Shown here: positions 1 to 8,769 of the stretch, piece by piece
Position numbering within the stretch: position 1 is the stretch's first letter
How the letters are laid out: the number at the start of each line of letters is the position of its first letter
NCBI RefSeq assembly: GCF_004363235.1
Contig: NZ_SNYW01000009.1
Span: 62,001 to 126,000 of the forward strand
DNA length: 64,000 bases
Source of the DNA: Dongia mobilis
Lineage (GTDB): Bacteria > Pseudomonadota > Alphaproteobacteria > Dongiales > Dongiaceae
Direction of reading: 5' to 3'
The notes under the pieces: model-generated
Told to the model about the DNA's origin: nothing
Database searches by the model: none
Seen by the model: only the letters and a program-made list of their open reading frames with translations
Program-made: the position numbers and the translations under genes

Positions 1-1521
<1,521 letters not shown>

Positions 1522-1576
1522 TCCGGCTTGTCTCTGACACGGCTGTTCTCGCCGCGTTGATTTAACTCGATAAAAT

Positions 1577-1620
1577 CGCGGTGCCTGCACAAAAAAGCGT
1601 GGGCGCCGCGATTGCTTTTT
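1577..1620 (+). terminator. Probable lon terminator
   Basis: A 9-bp stem (CGCGGTGCC with GGCGCCGCG, one G-U wobble) closes a 16-nt loop and is followed by ATTGCTTTTT. It sits 55 bases after the lon stop. Its T tract overlaps the proposed -35 element of hupB. Confidence 0.5.
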
Positions 1621-1641
1621 GGGGGCGCGCGGTTCTAATAT
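1612..1641 (+). promoter_or_regulatory. Candidate sigma-70 promoter of hupB
   Basis: TTGCTT (1612-1617) and TAATAT (1636-1641) are separated by 18 bases. This would start transcription near 1648 and give a leader of about 65 bases. The call rests on hexamer match and position only. Confidence 0.45.
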
Positions 1642-1714
1642 CCGCCCGCCGACGCTTAGGGGATGGGCGCACTGGCCTCCGCAAAATTCAAGAAGAGACA
1701 GAAGGGGTTTCTCC

Positions 1715-1987
1715 GTGAACAAGAACGATCTTATCGCCGAAGTCGCCCAGGACACCGGCCTCGCCAAAGCGGATGCCGCCAAGGCTGTCGACGCGGTCTT
1801 CGATGCCATCACCAAGTCGCTGAAGGCCGAGCAGGAAGTGCGCATCGTCGGATTCGGCAGTTTCCATGTCGCCAAGCGCGAGGCCTCGGTCGGCCGCAAT
1901 CCGCGCACCGGCGAAGAGATCCAGATTCCCGCGTCCAAGCAGCCGAAGTTCAAGGCCGGCAAGGGCCTCAAGGACGCGATCAACTAG
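1715..1987 (+). CDS. hupB: DNA-binding protein HU
   Basis: A 90-residue nucleoid protein that bends and compacts DNA as a dimer. The start is GTG at 1715, preceded by GAAGGGG about 8 bases upstream; the longer frame from 1619 has no family support, and 90 residues is the classical HU length. Visible family marks are the N-terminal MNKNDLI, the VGFGSF turn, and the DNA-contacting arm with GRNPRTGEEI followed by IPASKQPKFKAGK. It stands downstream of lon, a common arrangement, and ahead of tRNA-Val. IHF is less likely because the arm and C-terminus follow HU. Confidence 0.97.
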   Translation: MNKNDLIAEVAQDTGLAKADAAKAVDAVFDAITKSLKAEQEVRIVGFGSFHVAKREASVGRNPRTGEEIQIPASKQPKFKAGKGLKDAIN

Positions 1988-2024
1988 GGTTTATTGGCGC
2001 CGCCTCGCGGCGCGGGCACTGGAA

Positions 2025-2100
2025 GGGCGATTAGCTCAGTTGGTAGAGCGTCTCGTTTACACCGAGAATGTCGGCGGTTCGAGTCCGTCATCGCCCACCA
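2025..2100 (+). tRNA. tRNA-Val (anticodon TAC)
   Basis: A 76-nt tRNA with acceptor GGGCGAT pairing to ATCGCCC, discriminator A and an encoded CCA end. The D arm (GCTC/GAGC), anticodon stem TCTCG/CGAGA with loop TTTACAC (anticodon TAC at 2058-2060), and T loop GTTCGAGTC are all intact. It reads GUA and, by wobble, other valine codons. Confidence 0.98.
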
Positions 2101-2113
2101 GTTGCAGAAACGA

Positions 2114-2147
2114 AAACGGCCAGGCGCTTGCCTGGCCGTTTTGTTTT
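2114..2147 (+). terminator. Intrinsic terminator after tRNA-Val
   Basis: AACGGCCAGGC pairs with GCCTGGCCGTT around a short GCTT loop and is followed by TTGTTTT. It lies 14 bases after the tRNA 3' end. Confidence 0.85.
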
Positions 2148-2244
2148 CCGAGGCGTCCATGTGATGCCACCTATCCTGACACTCGTATTGGTGCGAGTAT
2201 ATCTTTGAGATGATGCATGAATAGTTGACTGGGACGAGCCGCCT

Positions 2245-2898
2245 TTGCATACGGTAAACTTCATACGTTGCGGAACGATTGCCGTCACTCTCGCGCTTTA
2301 TGGCTGTCAAGCGACCCCGCAGGGCGATCTGACCAAGGGCGAGAAGGCAGGTGAATTGACGTCAGGGGCACTGAGTGCCCATTTCCCACCTGCCATCGGC
2401 CACCTGCTTCGCAATGGCGTTGAGCAAAGGGACGGGCGTTATTTTGCGTGGTACACGCAGCCGGGGAAACCACAAGTAGCGGCGGAAATTGCTGTTTACT
2501 CTGCCGCTACAATTTCTGGCGGGCCTTTTACGATATAGAGTTGTCGCTCGATCTTTGCTGATGTCGAGAAGGAACTCGTTGCAGAATATCGAAACGTTTG
2601 GGTTCGAGAATCCGGGACCGTCAATTCTTGGCCGCTTGCATTCCGCCTTCTTCTGGAAGTGGAACAGGACGCCGGGGAAACGGGATCCAGTCCTGCCACA
2701 CCAACCGTTCCGTTCAGCATAGAATTGCAACTGACCTGCAACGCGCCTGGTGCTACAGAGGCCATCTATCCGCCAGACCTGTACCTGAAAGAATGGAGTC
2801 CTTCGGACGTTCAGGTTGCGGAGTATCGACTCATCTATGAACGCGCAACGGATGTTTCGGCGCTGCGCGATGAATTGTTTCCCGCGACCCCGTGGTAG
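2245..2898 (+). pseudogene. Lipoprotein-like gene interrupted by an in-frame TAG
   Basis: Two open segments lie in the same frame: 2245-2535 (97 codons from a TTG) and 2539-2898 (119 codons), separated only by the TAG at 2536-2538. Read through, they give one protein of about 216 residues. It starts with a short hydrophobic segment ending in LYGC, which resembles a lipobox, so an outer-membrane or periplasmic lipoprotein is inferred. I recognise no family. The start is weak: only TTG at 2245 is available after an upstream stop at 2218. Base composition is visibly less GC-rich than in the neighbours, and it sits next to a tRNA, both suggesting acquisition followed by decay. A sequencing error at the TAG is the main alternative. 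Confidence 0.55.
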
Positions 2899-2928
2899 CG
2901 ATATGATGACGAATGTTCCTTGAAGGCG

Positions 2929-2958
2929 AACGGCCGGGCAGTTGCCCGGCCGTTTTGC
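2929..2958 (+). terminator. Intrinsic terminator
   Basis: CGGCCGGGCA (2931-2940) pairs with TGCCCGGCCG (2943-2952) and is followed by TTTTGCTTT. The sequence flanking it (AACGG…CCGTTTTG) resembles the tRNA-Val terminator at 2114. Confidence 0.75.
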
Positions 2959-2973
2959 TTTCACCCGTCCGCC

Positions 2974-3004
2974 ATCATACCCCGGAGCAAGCCCGGGTAT
3001 GACG
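2974..3004. repeat. Short REP-like palindrome
   Basis: The sequence reads ATCATACCCC, a short centre, then GCCCGGGTATGAC, giving near-complementary arms of about 10 bases. Its form, AT-C-rich arm to G-rich arm ending in ATGAC, resembles the two palindromes at 13526 and 13584. It lies between two convergent transcription units. Confidence 0.45.
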
Positions 3005-3014
3005 CGCAAGAATT

Positions 3015-4196
3015 TCAGGCCGCCAGCTTGCCGTTCAACCCGTTGACGAAGATAAGGCCGAGTTCCTTGGCGCCGACCTTGATCGGGTTGCCGCCGGCCG
3101 ACGGGTCGGCTTCCGCCATCTTGGCCACTTCGTCGACGCGCTTGTCGTCGACGCCGATCTCCTTCAGCGTGTGCGGGATGCCGATCTCCCTGCGGAGATC
3201 GAGGACCCATTTCTGCACGGCATCGAATCCGGGATTGGCCAGGCCCAGGAAGCGGGCGAGGCGGGTCATCCGCTCCTCGATGGCCTTGCGGTTGAAATCC
3301 AGCACATAGGGCATGACGACCGCATTGGTGAGGCCGTGATGGGTATTGTAGAGCGCACCCAGCGGATGGCTGATCGCATGCATGCCGCCGAGGCCCTTCT
3401 GGAAGGCGGTGGCGCCCATGCTGGCCGCCGCCATCATGTTGGCGCGGGCCACCAGGTTCTTGCCGTCCTTGACCGCCAGCGGCAGGTTCTCCTGGACCAG
3501 GCGCATGCCCTCTAGGGCGATACCGTCGGCGAGCGGATGATAGCCCGGCGCGCAATAGGCTTCGAGGCAGTGGGAGAGCGCGTCCATGCCGGTCGCCGCC
3601 GTCACATGGGGCGGCAGGCCGACGGTGAGCTCGGGGTCGTCGATGACGATCGAGGGCAGCATCTTCGGGTGGAAGATGATCTTCTTGGTATGGGTGGTCT
3701 CGTCGGTGATGACGCTGGCGCGGCCGACCTCGGAACCGGTTCCGGAAGTCGTCGGCACGGCGATGATCGGGGCAATGCCGGCGGGGTCGGCGCGGGTCCA
3801 CCAATCGCCGATATCCTCGAAATCCCACATCGGCCGGGTCTGGCCGGTCATGAAGGCGATGGTCTTGGCGGCGTCGAGGGCCGAACCGCCGCCGAAGGCG
3901 ATGACCCCGTCATGCTTGCCGTCGCGATAGACCTTGAGGCCGTCCTCGACATTCTTGCCGATCGGGTTGCCCTGGATGTCGGAGAAGAGGCCGGTCGGGA
4001 TGCCGGCCGCCTCGTTGCGGGCGATGGCATCCTTGATCATGGGGAGGCCGGCAAGACCCGGATCGGTCACCAGGAGCGGACGCTTGAGGCCCAGCGCCCG
4101 GCAATGGTCCGGCAGCTCCTTGATCCGGCCGCAGCCGAATTTGACCGAGGTGGGGTAGTTCCAATTGCCTTTCAGGGCGGCGGCATCCTGGCTCAT
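3015..4196 (-). CDS. Iron-containing (group III) alcohol dehydrogenase
   Basis: A 393-residue NAD(P)-dependent alcohol dehydrogenase of the iron-activated family, full length for the group. The N-terminal Rossmann-like half holds GGGSALDAAK (residues 102-111), the dinucleotide-binding turn. The C-terminal helical half carries the metal-site histidines, visible in GMDALSHCLEAY and in KGLGGMHAISH with the following NTHHG. The substrate cannot be read from sequence; this family includes methanol, lactaldehyde, butanol and 4-hydroxybutyrate dehydrogenases. It is monocistronic as far as can be seen, with a 90-base gap to the regulator gene upstream on the same strand. Confidence 0.93.
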   Translation of the reverse strand: MSQDAAALKGNWNYPTSVKFGCGRIKELPDHCRALGLKRPLLVTDPGLAGLPMIKDAIARNEAAGIPTGLFSDIQGNPIGKNVEDGLKVYRDGKHDGVIAFGGGSALDAAKTIAFMTGQTRPMWDFEDIGDWWTRADPAGIAPIIAVPTTSGTGSEVGRASVITDETTHTKKIIFHPKMLPSIVIDDPELTVGLPPHVTAATGMDALSHCLEAYCAPGYHPLADGIALEGMRLVQENLPLAVKDGKNLVARANMMAAASMGATAFQKGLGGMHAISHPLGALYNTHHGLTNAVVMPYVLDFNRKAIEERMTRLARFLGLANPGFDAVQKWVLDLRREIGIPHTLKEIGVDDKRVDEVAKMAEADPSAGGNPIKVGAKELGLIFVNGLNGKLAA

Positions 4197-4286
4197 GATC
4201 TGGTCCTTGCGTGGGTTCTGGGCGGTCTCTGGCCCGATTTCCGGTGGGCATTCTAGCGGCGATTCTTCCGGCGGGAAGGGCGGATT

Positions 4287-5324
4287 TCAAGCCGTACCCG
4301 GCTGTCTGGTCAGGCCCTGGAAGCGCTGCCGGTAGCGGGAAGGCGTCGTCCCGGTGCGGCGTTTGAACAGGCGGCGGAAGTGCGCCGGATCGTCATAGCC
4401 GACCGCCATGCCGACCAGGTCGGTCGCCGTGTCGCTGGTTTCCAGAAGCTGCTTGGCCTCCTCGATCCGCAGCGCCTGGACATAGTCGACCGGGGCATAT
4501 CCGGTCGCCGCCTTGAAGCGGCGGGCGAAGGTGCGTTCCGGCAGGCCAGCGCGCGCCACCATGGCGGCCACCGGGAAGGCCTGATCGTAGTTGTCGGCCA
4601 GCCAGGTCTGGGCATCGGCAATAACGGCATCCTCATGGCTTTTTGGCCGGCCAAGGGTGGCGAAGGGCAACTGCCCTTCGCTGCGGTCGCCAAGGACAAA
4701 GAGCTTGGCAGCGCGCACCGCTTCCTCCGGGCTACTGAACCGGGTGATGAGGTATAGGGCCAACTCCTCCCAGGATGCAGCACCACCACTGGTTACCACG
4801 CGATGCTCGGTGCCGGCCGGCACCAGAATTCGCTCCGGACGCAGGATGACATCCGGGAAGCATCGGGCAAACTGCTCGGCCGCACTCCAATGCGTGGTTG
4901 CCTCCAGGCCATCCAGCAGGCCGGCACCCGCCAGAAGCAGGGAACCGGTGCAGACCGAGCAGATCGTGGCGCCACCCGCGTATTGGCGCCGCAGCCATTC
5001 GGCCGCTTCCGGCCATCTTCCCCGGGGTTCATGCGCCGGGTCGACGGCAAGGTCGGTCACGATTGCGATGTCGGCCTGATCCGGTTCGTGGAATGCCAGC
5101 TGGGGCGTGACCGTGACCCCCAGGGCGCAGGTCAGTGGGTCACGCGCCTGGGCGATGATGGCCACGTCAAAAAGGCGCCCCGCCGGCGGCTCCCCGGTCA
5201 TTTCCGGCCAGATGGTGCCCACGGCCGAAAGCACCTCCAACAGGCTGTAGAGCGAGGAGGGTGTCGTCTCCGGCAGCGCCACGAGGCGGATCCGGAGCGG
5301 CCGGGGGGCGGATTGCTCTATCAT
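4287..5324 (-). CDS. GlxA-type AraC family transcriptional regulator
   Basis: A 345-residue regulator with a DJ-1/PfpI-like N-terminal domain (about residues 10-190) and two C-terminal AraC helix-turn-helix motifs (about 225-335). The nucleophile-elbow-like CSVCTGSLLLAGAGLLDG stretch of the DJ-1 fold is visible, as is the AraC signature ending in DPAHFRRLFKRRTG. I chose the ATG at 5324; the frame stays open to 5429 but the extra residues have no domain. It is divergent from the methyltransferase at 5435 with 110 bases between the starts, so regulation of that gene is a reasonable inference. The effector is unknown. Confidence 0.9.
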   Translation of the reverse strand: MIEQSAPRPLRIRLVALPETTPSSLYSLLEVLSAVGTIWPEMTGEPPAGRLFDVAIIAQARDPLTCALGVTVTPQLAFHEPDQADIAIVTDLAVDPAHEPRGRWPEAAEWLRRQYAGGATICSVCTGSLLLAGAGLLDGLEATTHWSAAEQFARCFPDVILRPERILVPAGTEHRVVTSGGAASWEELALYLITRFSSPEEAVRAAKLFVLGDRSEGQLPFATLGRPKSHEDAVIADAQTWLADNYDQAFPVAAMVARAGLPERTFARRFKAATGYAPVDYVQALRIEEAKQLLETSDTATDLVGMAVGYDDPAHFRRLFKRRTGTTPSRYRQRFQGLTRQPGTA

Positions 5325-5434
5325 GCGCCAAGCATGGCCGAAAACTCTCCTTTCTGTCCAATCCGGCCATTTTCGCCGAACCTGCCTGCGACTAGCTTCC
5401 GCGCCAGTCCGATTTCCACCAGGGAGCACCGCAC

Positions 5435-6526
5435 ATGCCGAACACCGCCGCCAAGCCCATCTACTTCGATTCTGCCTGCGCCGAAGCGTTTGCCACCCGG
5501 ATCATGGATATGGTCGACCAGGGGGCCGCCGCCGTCATGATTTCGGTCGGGCATCGCCTTGGCCTATTTACCACCCTGGCCGAACAGGCGCCCGCCACGA
5601 GTGCAGAAATTGCGGCGCGGGCCGGCCTTGCCGAGCGCTATGTGCGCGAATGGCTGGCTGCCATGGTGAGTGCGGAAATTGTTCGCTATGAGCCGGGCAA
5701 CCGGACCTATTGGCTGCCGGCCGAGCACGCCGCCGCACTGACACCCGGCGGGGCGATGGGCAATCTCGCCGTCTACGGCCAGCATGTGGCTCTCCTCGGC
5801 GAGGTGCAGGAGCGCCTGCTGTCGCTGTTCCGCGAGGGCGGCGGTACCAGCTATGCCGACTATCCCTGCTTCCACCAGATCATGGCCGAAGACAGCGGGC
5901 AATCGGTGATATCCCAGCTCTTCGAACACGTGTTGCCATTGGTCCCGGGCATCGACCGGCGCCTTGCCGCGGGGATCGATGTGCTGGATGCGGGATGCGG
6001 CCGCGGTGCCGCCCTGATCGCCATGGCCGAGCGCTATCCAGCCAGTCGCTTCACCGGCTATGATCTCGGCGCCGATGCGATCGAATTCGCGCAGGGCATT
6101 GCCGCCGAGCGCGGCCTCGGCAATATTCGCTTCGAGTTACGCGACCTTACCGGTTTTGCCGACCGCGCCTGTTTCGACTTCATCACGACCTTCGACGCGG
6201 TCCATGACCAAAAGGACCCGGCCGATTTCATCCGCAGTCTGCATGGCGCGTTGCGCCCGGGTGGCGTCTATCTGATGCAGGATATCGGTGGGTCGGCGCA
6301 TCTGGAAAAGAATAGCGATTTTCCGATGGCGACGATGCTTTATGCCGTGTCCTGTGCGCATTGCACGCCGATCTCGATCGGCCAGGGCGGGGCGGGTCTT
6401 GGCACGATGTGGGGTTGGGAGACGGCCGAGCGGATGCTGCAGGATGCGGGTTTCCGCGATATCGCCATGCATCGGCTGCCCCATGATCCGATGAATGTCT
6501 GGTTCGTGTCGGAAAAAACTAGCTGA
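5435..6526 (+). CDS. Class I SAM-dependent methyltransferase with N-terminal winged-helix domain
   Basis: A 363-residue protein. The first ~100 residues form a winged-helix dimerisation-type domain (SAEIAARAGLAERYVREWLAA). The catalytic Rossmann domain starts at the SAM-binding motif VLDAGCGRG (about residues 182-190), followed by an acidic residue after strand 2 (GYDLG) and the post-motif RPGGVYLMQD. The arrangement resembles O-methyltransferases of small molecules and rRNA/arsenite-like methyltransferase relatives; the substrate cannot be assigned. It is divergent from a GlxA-type regulator. Its last 8 bases overlap the end of the convergent EamA gene. Confidence 0.85.
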   Translation: MPNTAAKPIYFDSACAEAFATRIMDMVDQGAAAVMISVGHRLGLFTTLAEQAPATSAEIAARAGLAERYVREWLAAMVSAEIVRYEPGNRTYWLPAEHAAALTPGGAMGNLAVYGQHVALLGEVQERLLSLFREGGGTSYADYPCFHQIMAEDSGQSVISQLFEHVLPLVPGIDRRLAAGIDVLDAGCGRGAALIAMAERYPASRFTGYDLGADAIEFAQGIAAERGLGNIRFELRDLTGFADRACFDFITTFDAVHDQKDPADFIRSLHGALRPGGVYLMQDIGGSAHLEKNSDFPMATMLYAVSCAHCTPISIGQGGAGLGTMWGWETAERMLQDAGFRDIAMHRLPHDPMNVWFVSEKTS

Positions 6527-7439
6527 CCGGGCGCCGTTTCCGTTCGCCCAGCAGCACGATGATACTGGCCAGGAGGATGAGGACGGCGCCGATGGCGCCG
6601 GTGATCGTCGGCAAATCCTGCCAGATGACGTAGCCGAGGATCACCGCCCAGACCAGGGCGGTGTATTCGGTGGGCGCGATGACCGAGGCCGGGGCGCGGC
6701 GGAAACTTTCATAGAGCATGAACTGGCCGATGCCGCTGCCGACCCCCAGAGCGACCATCAGGAAGAGGTCGAACGGATCGCTGGGGGCCCAGGTCCAAAA
6801 GAGGGTGGCGCCGCAGACCAGGACGAAGAGGCCGTTGCTGAACAGCATCTGCACCAGCGAGCTTTCGTTGCGCATGGATTTGCGCATCAGGATGACGGCG
6901 AGGCCCCACATGATGGCGGCCACCAGCACCAGCAGGGCCGGCCAAAGCTCCGCCCGGCCGGTGGGGTTGGCGGCGACGATGACGCCCGCGAATCCGACCA
7001 TGACCGACAGCCAGCGCATGGCGTTGACGCTCTCCTTGAGGAACAGGATCGACATGATGGTGACGAAGATGGGGGCCGCGTAATAGAGCGTCACCAGATC
7101 GGGCAAAGCGAGATCCCGCGCTGCCGTGTAGTAGCAGAGCCAGGCGACCAGGATCAGGCCGGCGCGGAGCGTGAGGCTGGCCTTGTTTGGGCTGCGCAGG
7201 ACGCCGGCGATGGCGATCCGCGGGCGGAATGCCAGGATGAACAGGCAGACGGTCAGGCTGCGCACGAACAGGATCTGCCAGATGGAATGATCGGCCACCA
7301 GCCATTTGACGATGGCGTCCTGGCCGGAGAAAACGCCATAGCCGGCGATCGCCAGCAGGACACCCAGCTGGATGTTTTCCGCCGGCGCGGTGACGCCGCT
7401 CTGCGCAGTCCCGTTCGACAAGGAATCCTGCGCAGACAT
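6519..7439 (-). CDS. EamA/DMT family transporter
   Basis: A 306-residue inner-membrane protein with about ten hydrophobic helices arranged as two EamA repeats, the drug/metabolite transporter architecture. Signs are GVLLAIAGYGVFSGQDAIVKW at the start of repeat 1 and the typical repeat-2 ending in PTEYTALVWAVILGY. The ATG at 7439 is chosen because the 67 upstream codons of the open frame are Arg-rich and antisense to the GFA gene start. Members export amino acids, metabolites or drugs; no substrate is indicated. The gene ends 8 bases inside the convergent methyltransferase gene. Confidence 0.88.
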   Translation of the reverse strand: MSAQDSLSNGTAQSGVTAPAENIQLGVLLAIAGYGVFSGQDAIVKWLVADHSIWQILFVRSLTVCLFILAFRPRIAIAGVLRSPNKASLTLRAGLILVAWLCYYTAARDLALPDLVTLYYAAPIFVTIMSILFLKESVNAMRWLSVMVGFAGVIVAANPTGRAELWPALLVLVAAIMWGLAVILMRKSMRNESSLVQMLFSNGLFVLVCGATLFWTWAPSDPFDLFLMVALGVGSGIGQFMLYESFRRAPASVIAPTEYTALVWAVILGYVIWQDLPTITGAIGAVLILLASIIVLLGERKRRPVS

Positions 7440-7528
7440 GCAAATGCGTCTTTCCCAAAATCGGCTGTCCTCGATAAGATGCCCCGGCCGGGCGCGGCTT
7501 GTCGATCCCCGGGAAACGAGAGGCAGGT

Positions 7529-7909
7529 ATGTCGGTCGAAGGTGGATGCGAATGTGGCGCCCTGCGCTATCGCGTGACGGGCGAGCCCCATGACACCGGC
7601 TATTGCCATTGCCGCATCTGCCAGCGCACCAGCGGGGCACCCTTGCAGGCTTTCGCCCGGGTGCGGGCCGATCAGCTCGCCTATGTCAGGGGCGCGCCCG
7701 CCGTCTATCATTCCAGCGAATGGGGCCAGCGCGAATTCTGTCCGCATTGCGGCAGCCAGCTGCTTTATCGCAGTCGCGAGGCGCCGCACGACATTGCCTT
7801 CAACACGCCGACGCTGGATGACCCGGGGCTGTTTCCGCCGCGCCAGCATGTCTGGTATGGCAGCCACCTCGCTTGGTTCGAGGTAAGGGACGATCTGCCC
7901 CGATCGTGA
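7529..7909 (+). CDS. GFA (glutathione-dependent formaldehyde-activating enzyme-like) family protein
   Basis: A 126-residue zinc protein of the GFA/CENP-V fold. Zinc-ligand cysteines are visible in GGCECG, in CHCRIC and in FCPHCGSQL. The start is ATG 7529, with AGGCAGG just upstream. The founding member was linked to S-hydroxymethylglutathione formation, but most GFA proteins have no proven reaction, so the name should not be read as function. Its start lies 90 bases from the divergent EamA gene. A second GFA gene is at 16346. Confidence 0.85.
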   Translation: MSVEGGCECGALRYRVTGEPHDTGYCHCRICQRTSGAPLQAFARVRADQLAYVRGAPAVYHSSEWGQREFCPHCGSQLLYRSREAPHDIAFNTPTLDDPGLFPPRQHVWYGSHLAWFEVRDDLPRS

Positions 7910-7927
7910 TGGCGGTGTGGTGCCGGT

Positions 7928-8410
7928 CTACTGTTCGAGGACGGGCAGGGCGGTGGTCGATTTCATGCGCTCCATGGCGAAGCTGGAACTGACGTCGGTC
8001 AGCTTCACCAGCTTGATTAGGCGCTTGTAGACCCGGTCGTAATGGGCGATGTCGGCGACCACGATCTTCATCAGATAGTCGATGTCGCCGCTCATGCGAT
8101 AGAGTTCGACCACCTCCGGTATCTTTTCGACCGCGGCGGCGAATTGCTTCAGCCAGGCATCGTTATGCTCGTTGGTGCGGACCGAGACGAAGACGGTGAC
8201 GCCGAGGCCGATCCGGTCAGGGTCCAAGAGGGCAACGCGGGCCCGGATGATGCCGGCCTCCTCGAGCCGCTTGACCCGCCGCCAGCAGGCATTGGCCGAG
8301 AGCCCCACCGAATCGGCGAGATCGGCAATCGCTTGACCGGCATCCTTCTGCAATGCGGCCAAGATGCGGGCATCGATGCGGTCAAGTGCAGGTTTGGGCG
8401 AATTTTCCAC
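7928..8410 (-). CDS. Lrp/AsnC family transcriptional regulator
   Basis: A 160-residue regulator with an N-terminal winged helix-turn-helix (about residues 8-60; LDRIDARILAALQKDAGQ and the recognition region LSANACWRRVKRLEEAG) and a C-terminal RAM ligand-binding domain (about 72-150). These proteins bind amino acids and act as octamers. The start ATG is 8410. It is divergent from the DUF6356 gene, and two direct repeats lie in the gap (8425 and 8466), suggesting autoregulation. The neighbouring operon for amino-acid metabolism that often reveals the ligand is absent here. Confidence 0.93.
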   Translation of the reverse strand: MENSPKPALDRIDARILAALQKDAGQAIADLADSVGLSANACWRRVKRLEEAGIIRARVALLDPDRIGLGVTVFVSVRTNEHNDAWLKQFAAAVEKIPEVVELYRMSGDIDYLMKIVVADIAHYDRVYKRLIKLVKLTDVSSSFAMERMKSTTALPVLEQ

Positions 8411-8424
8411 AGATCAGCCGTTTT

Positions 8425-8478
8425 ATGGGATAAAATTGCGTTAACCAAGCAAAGTATGGCAGAAAATGGGATAAATTT
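8425..8478. promoter_or_regulatory. Pair of direct repeats, candidate Lrp operator
   Basis: ATGGGATAAAATT (8425-8437) recurs as ATGGGATAAATTT (8466-8478). The starts are 41 bases apart, close to four helical turns, which would place both on one DNA face. They lie immediately upstream of the lrp-like gene (start 8410) and before the divergent gene at 8535. Confidence 0.45.
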
Positions 8479-8534
8479 CCAGACAGTCCGAGATAGGGTC
8501 GTCGACACCCCAAATCGCGCGAGGAGCCGTTGCC

Positions 8535-8762
8535 GTGATCGACAAGCTGTTCCTGGAGCATCCGAGATCAGTCGGCGAGAGCTATTGGCAGCATCTCGCC
8601 ATGGCCAGCTGCTTCAGCGGAAGGATGCTGCTGGGAGCGGTCGCCTGTTTCCTGCATGCGCTGGTGCCGGGCCTCTGCATCAGGACCGGCAGCCGCACGA
8701 TCACGGAATTGCATGACCGCATGGTGCTGAACCGGGCGCGCCTGCGGGCGCCGGCGGAATGA
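8535..8762 (+). CDS. Small DUF6356-like membrane protein
   Basis: A 75-residue protein starting at GTG 8535 with GAGGAG nine bases upstream. It has a conserved-looking start (LFLEHPRSVGESYWQHLAMA), one central hydrophobic stretch (about residues 30-50) and a C-terminal TELHDRMV motif. This pattern matches the small DUF6356 proteins that are common in alphaproteobacteria, as far as I can recall; function unknown. It is not in an operon: it ends 7 bases before the convergent mcd stop. Confidence 0.65.
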   Translation: MIDKLFLEHPRSVGESYWQHLAMASCFSGRMLLGAVACFLHALVPGLCIRTGSRTITELHDRMVLNRARLRAPAE

Positions 8763-8769
8763 CGGACGC

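Noticed and set aside
2536-2538. TAG as a recoded codon (pyrrolysine or read-through)
   Set aside because: No pyl genes or stop-codon context is visible, and the gene has a weak TTG start; decay or error is simpler.
2677-2702. tRNA-3'-end-like string (ATCCAGTCCTGCCACACCA) in the broken lipoprotein gene
   Set aside because: No T loop, no matching acceptor arm and no similarity to the tRNA-Val 3' end; it cannot be called an att site.
2362-3828. A 488-codon minus-strand frame through the alcohol dehydrogenase
   Set aside because: Alternative frame of the dehydrogenase gene with Arg/His-rich composition.
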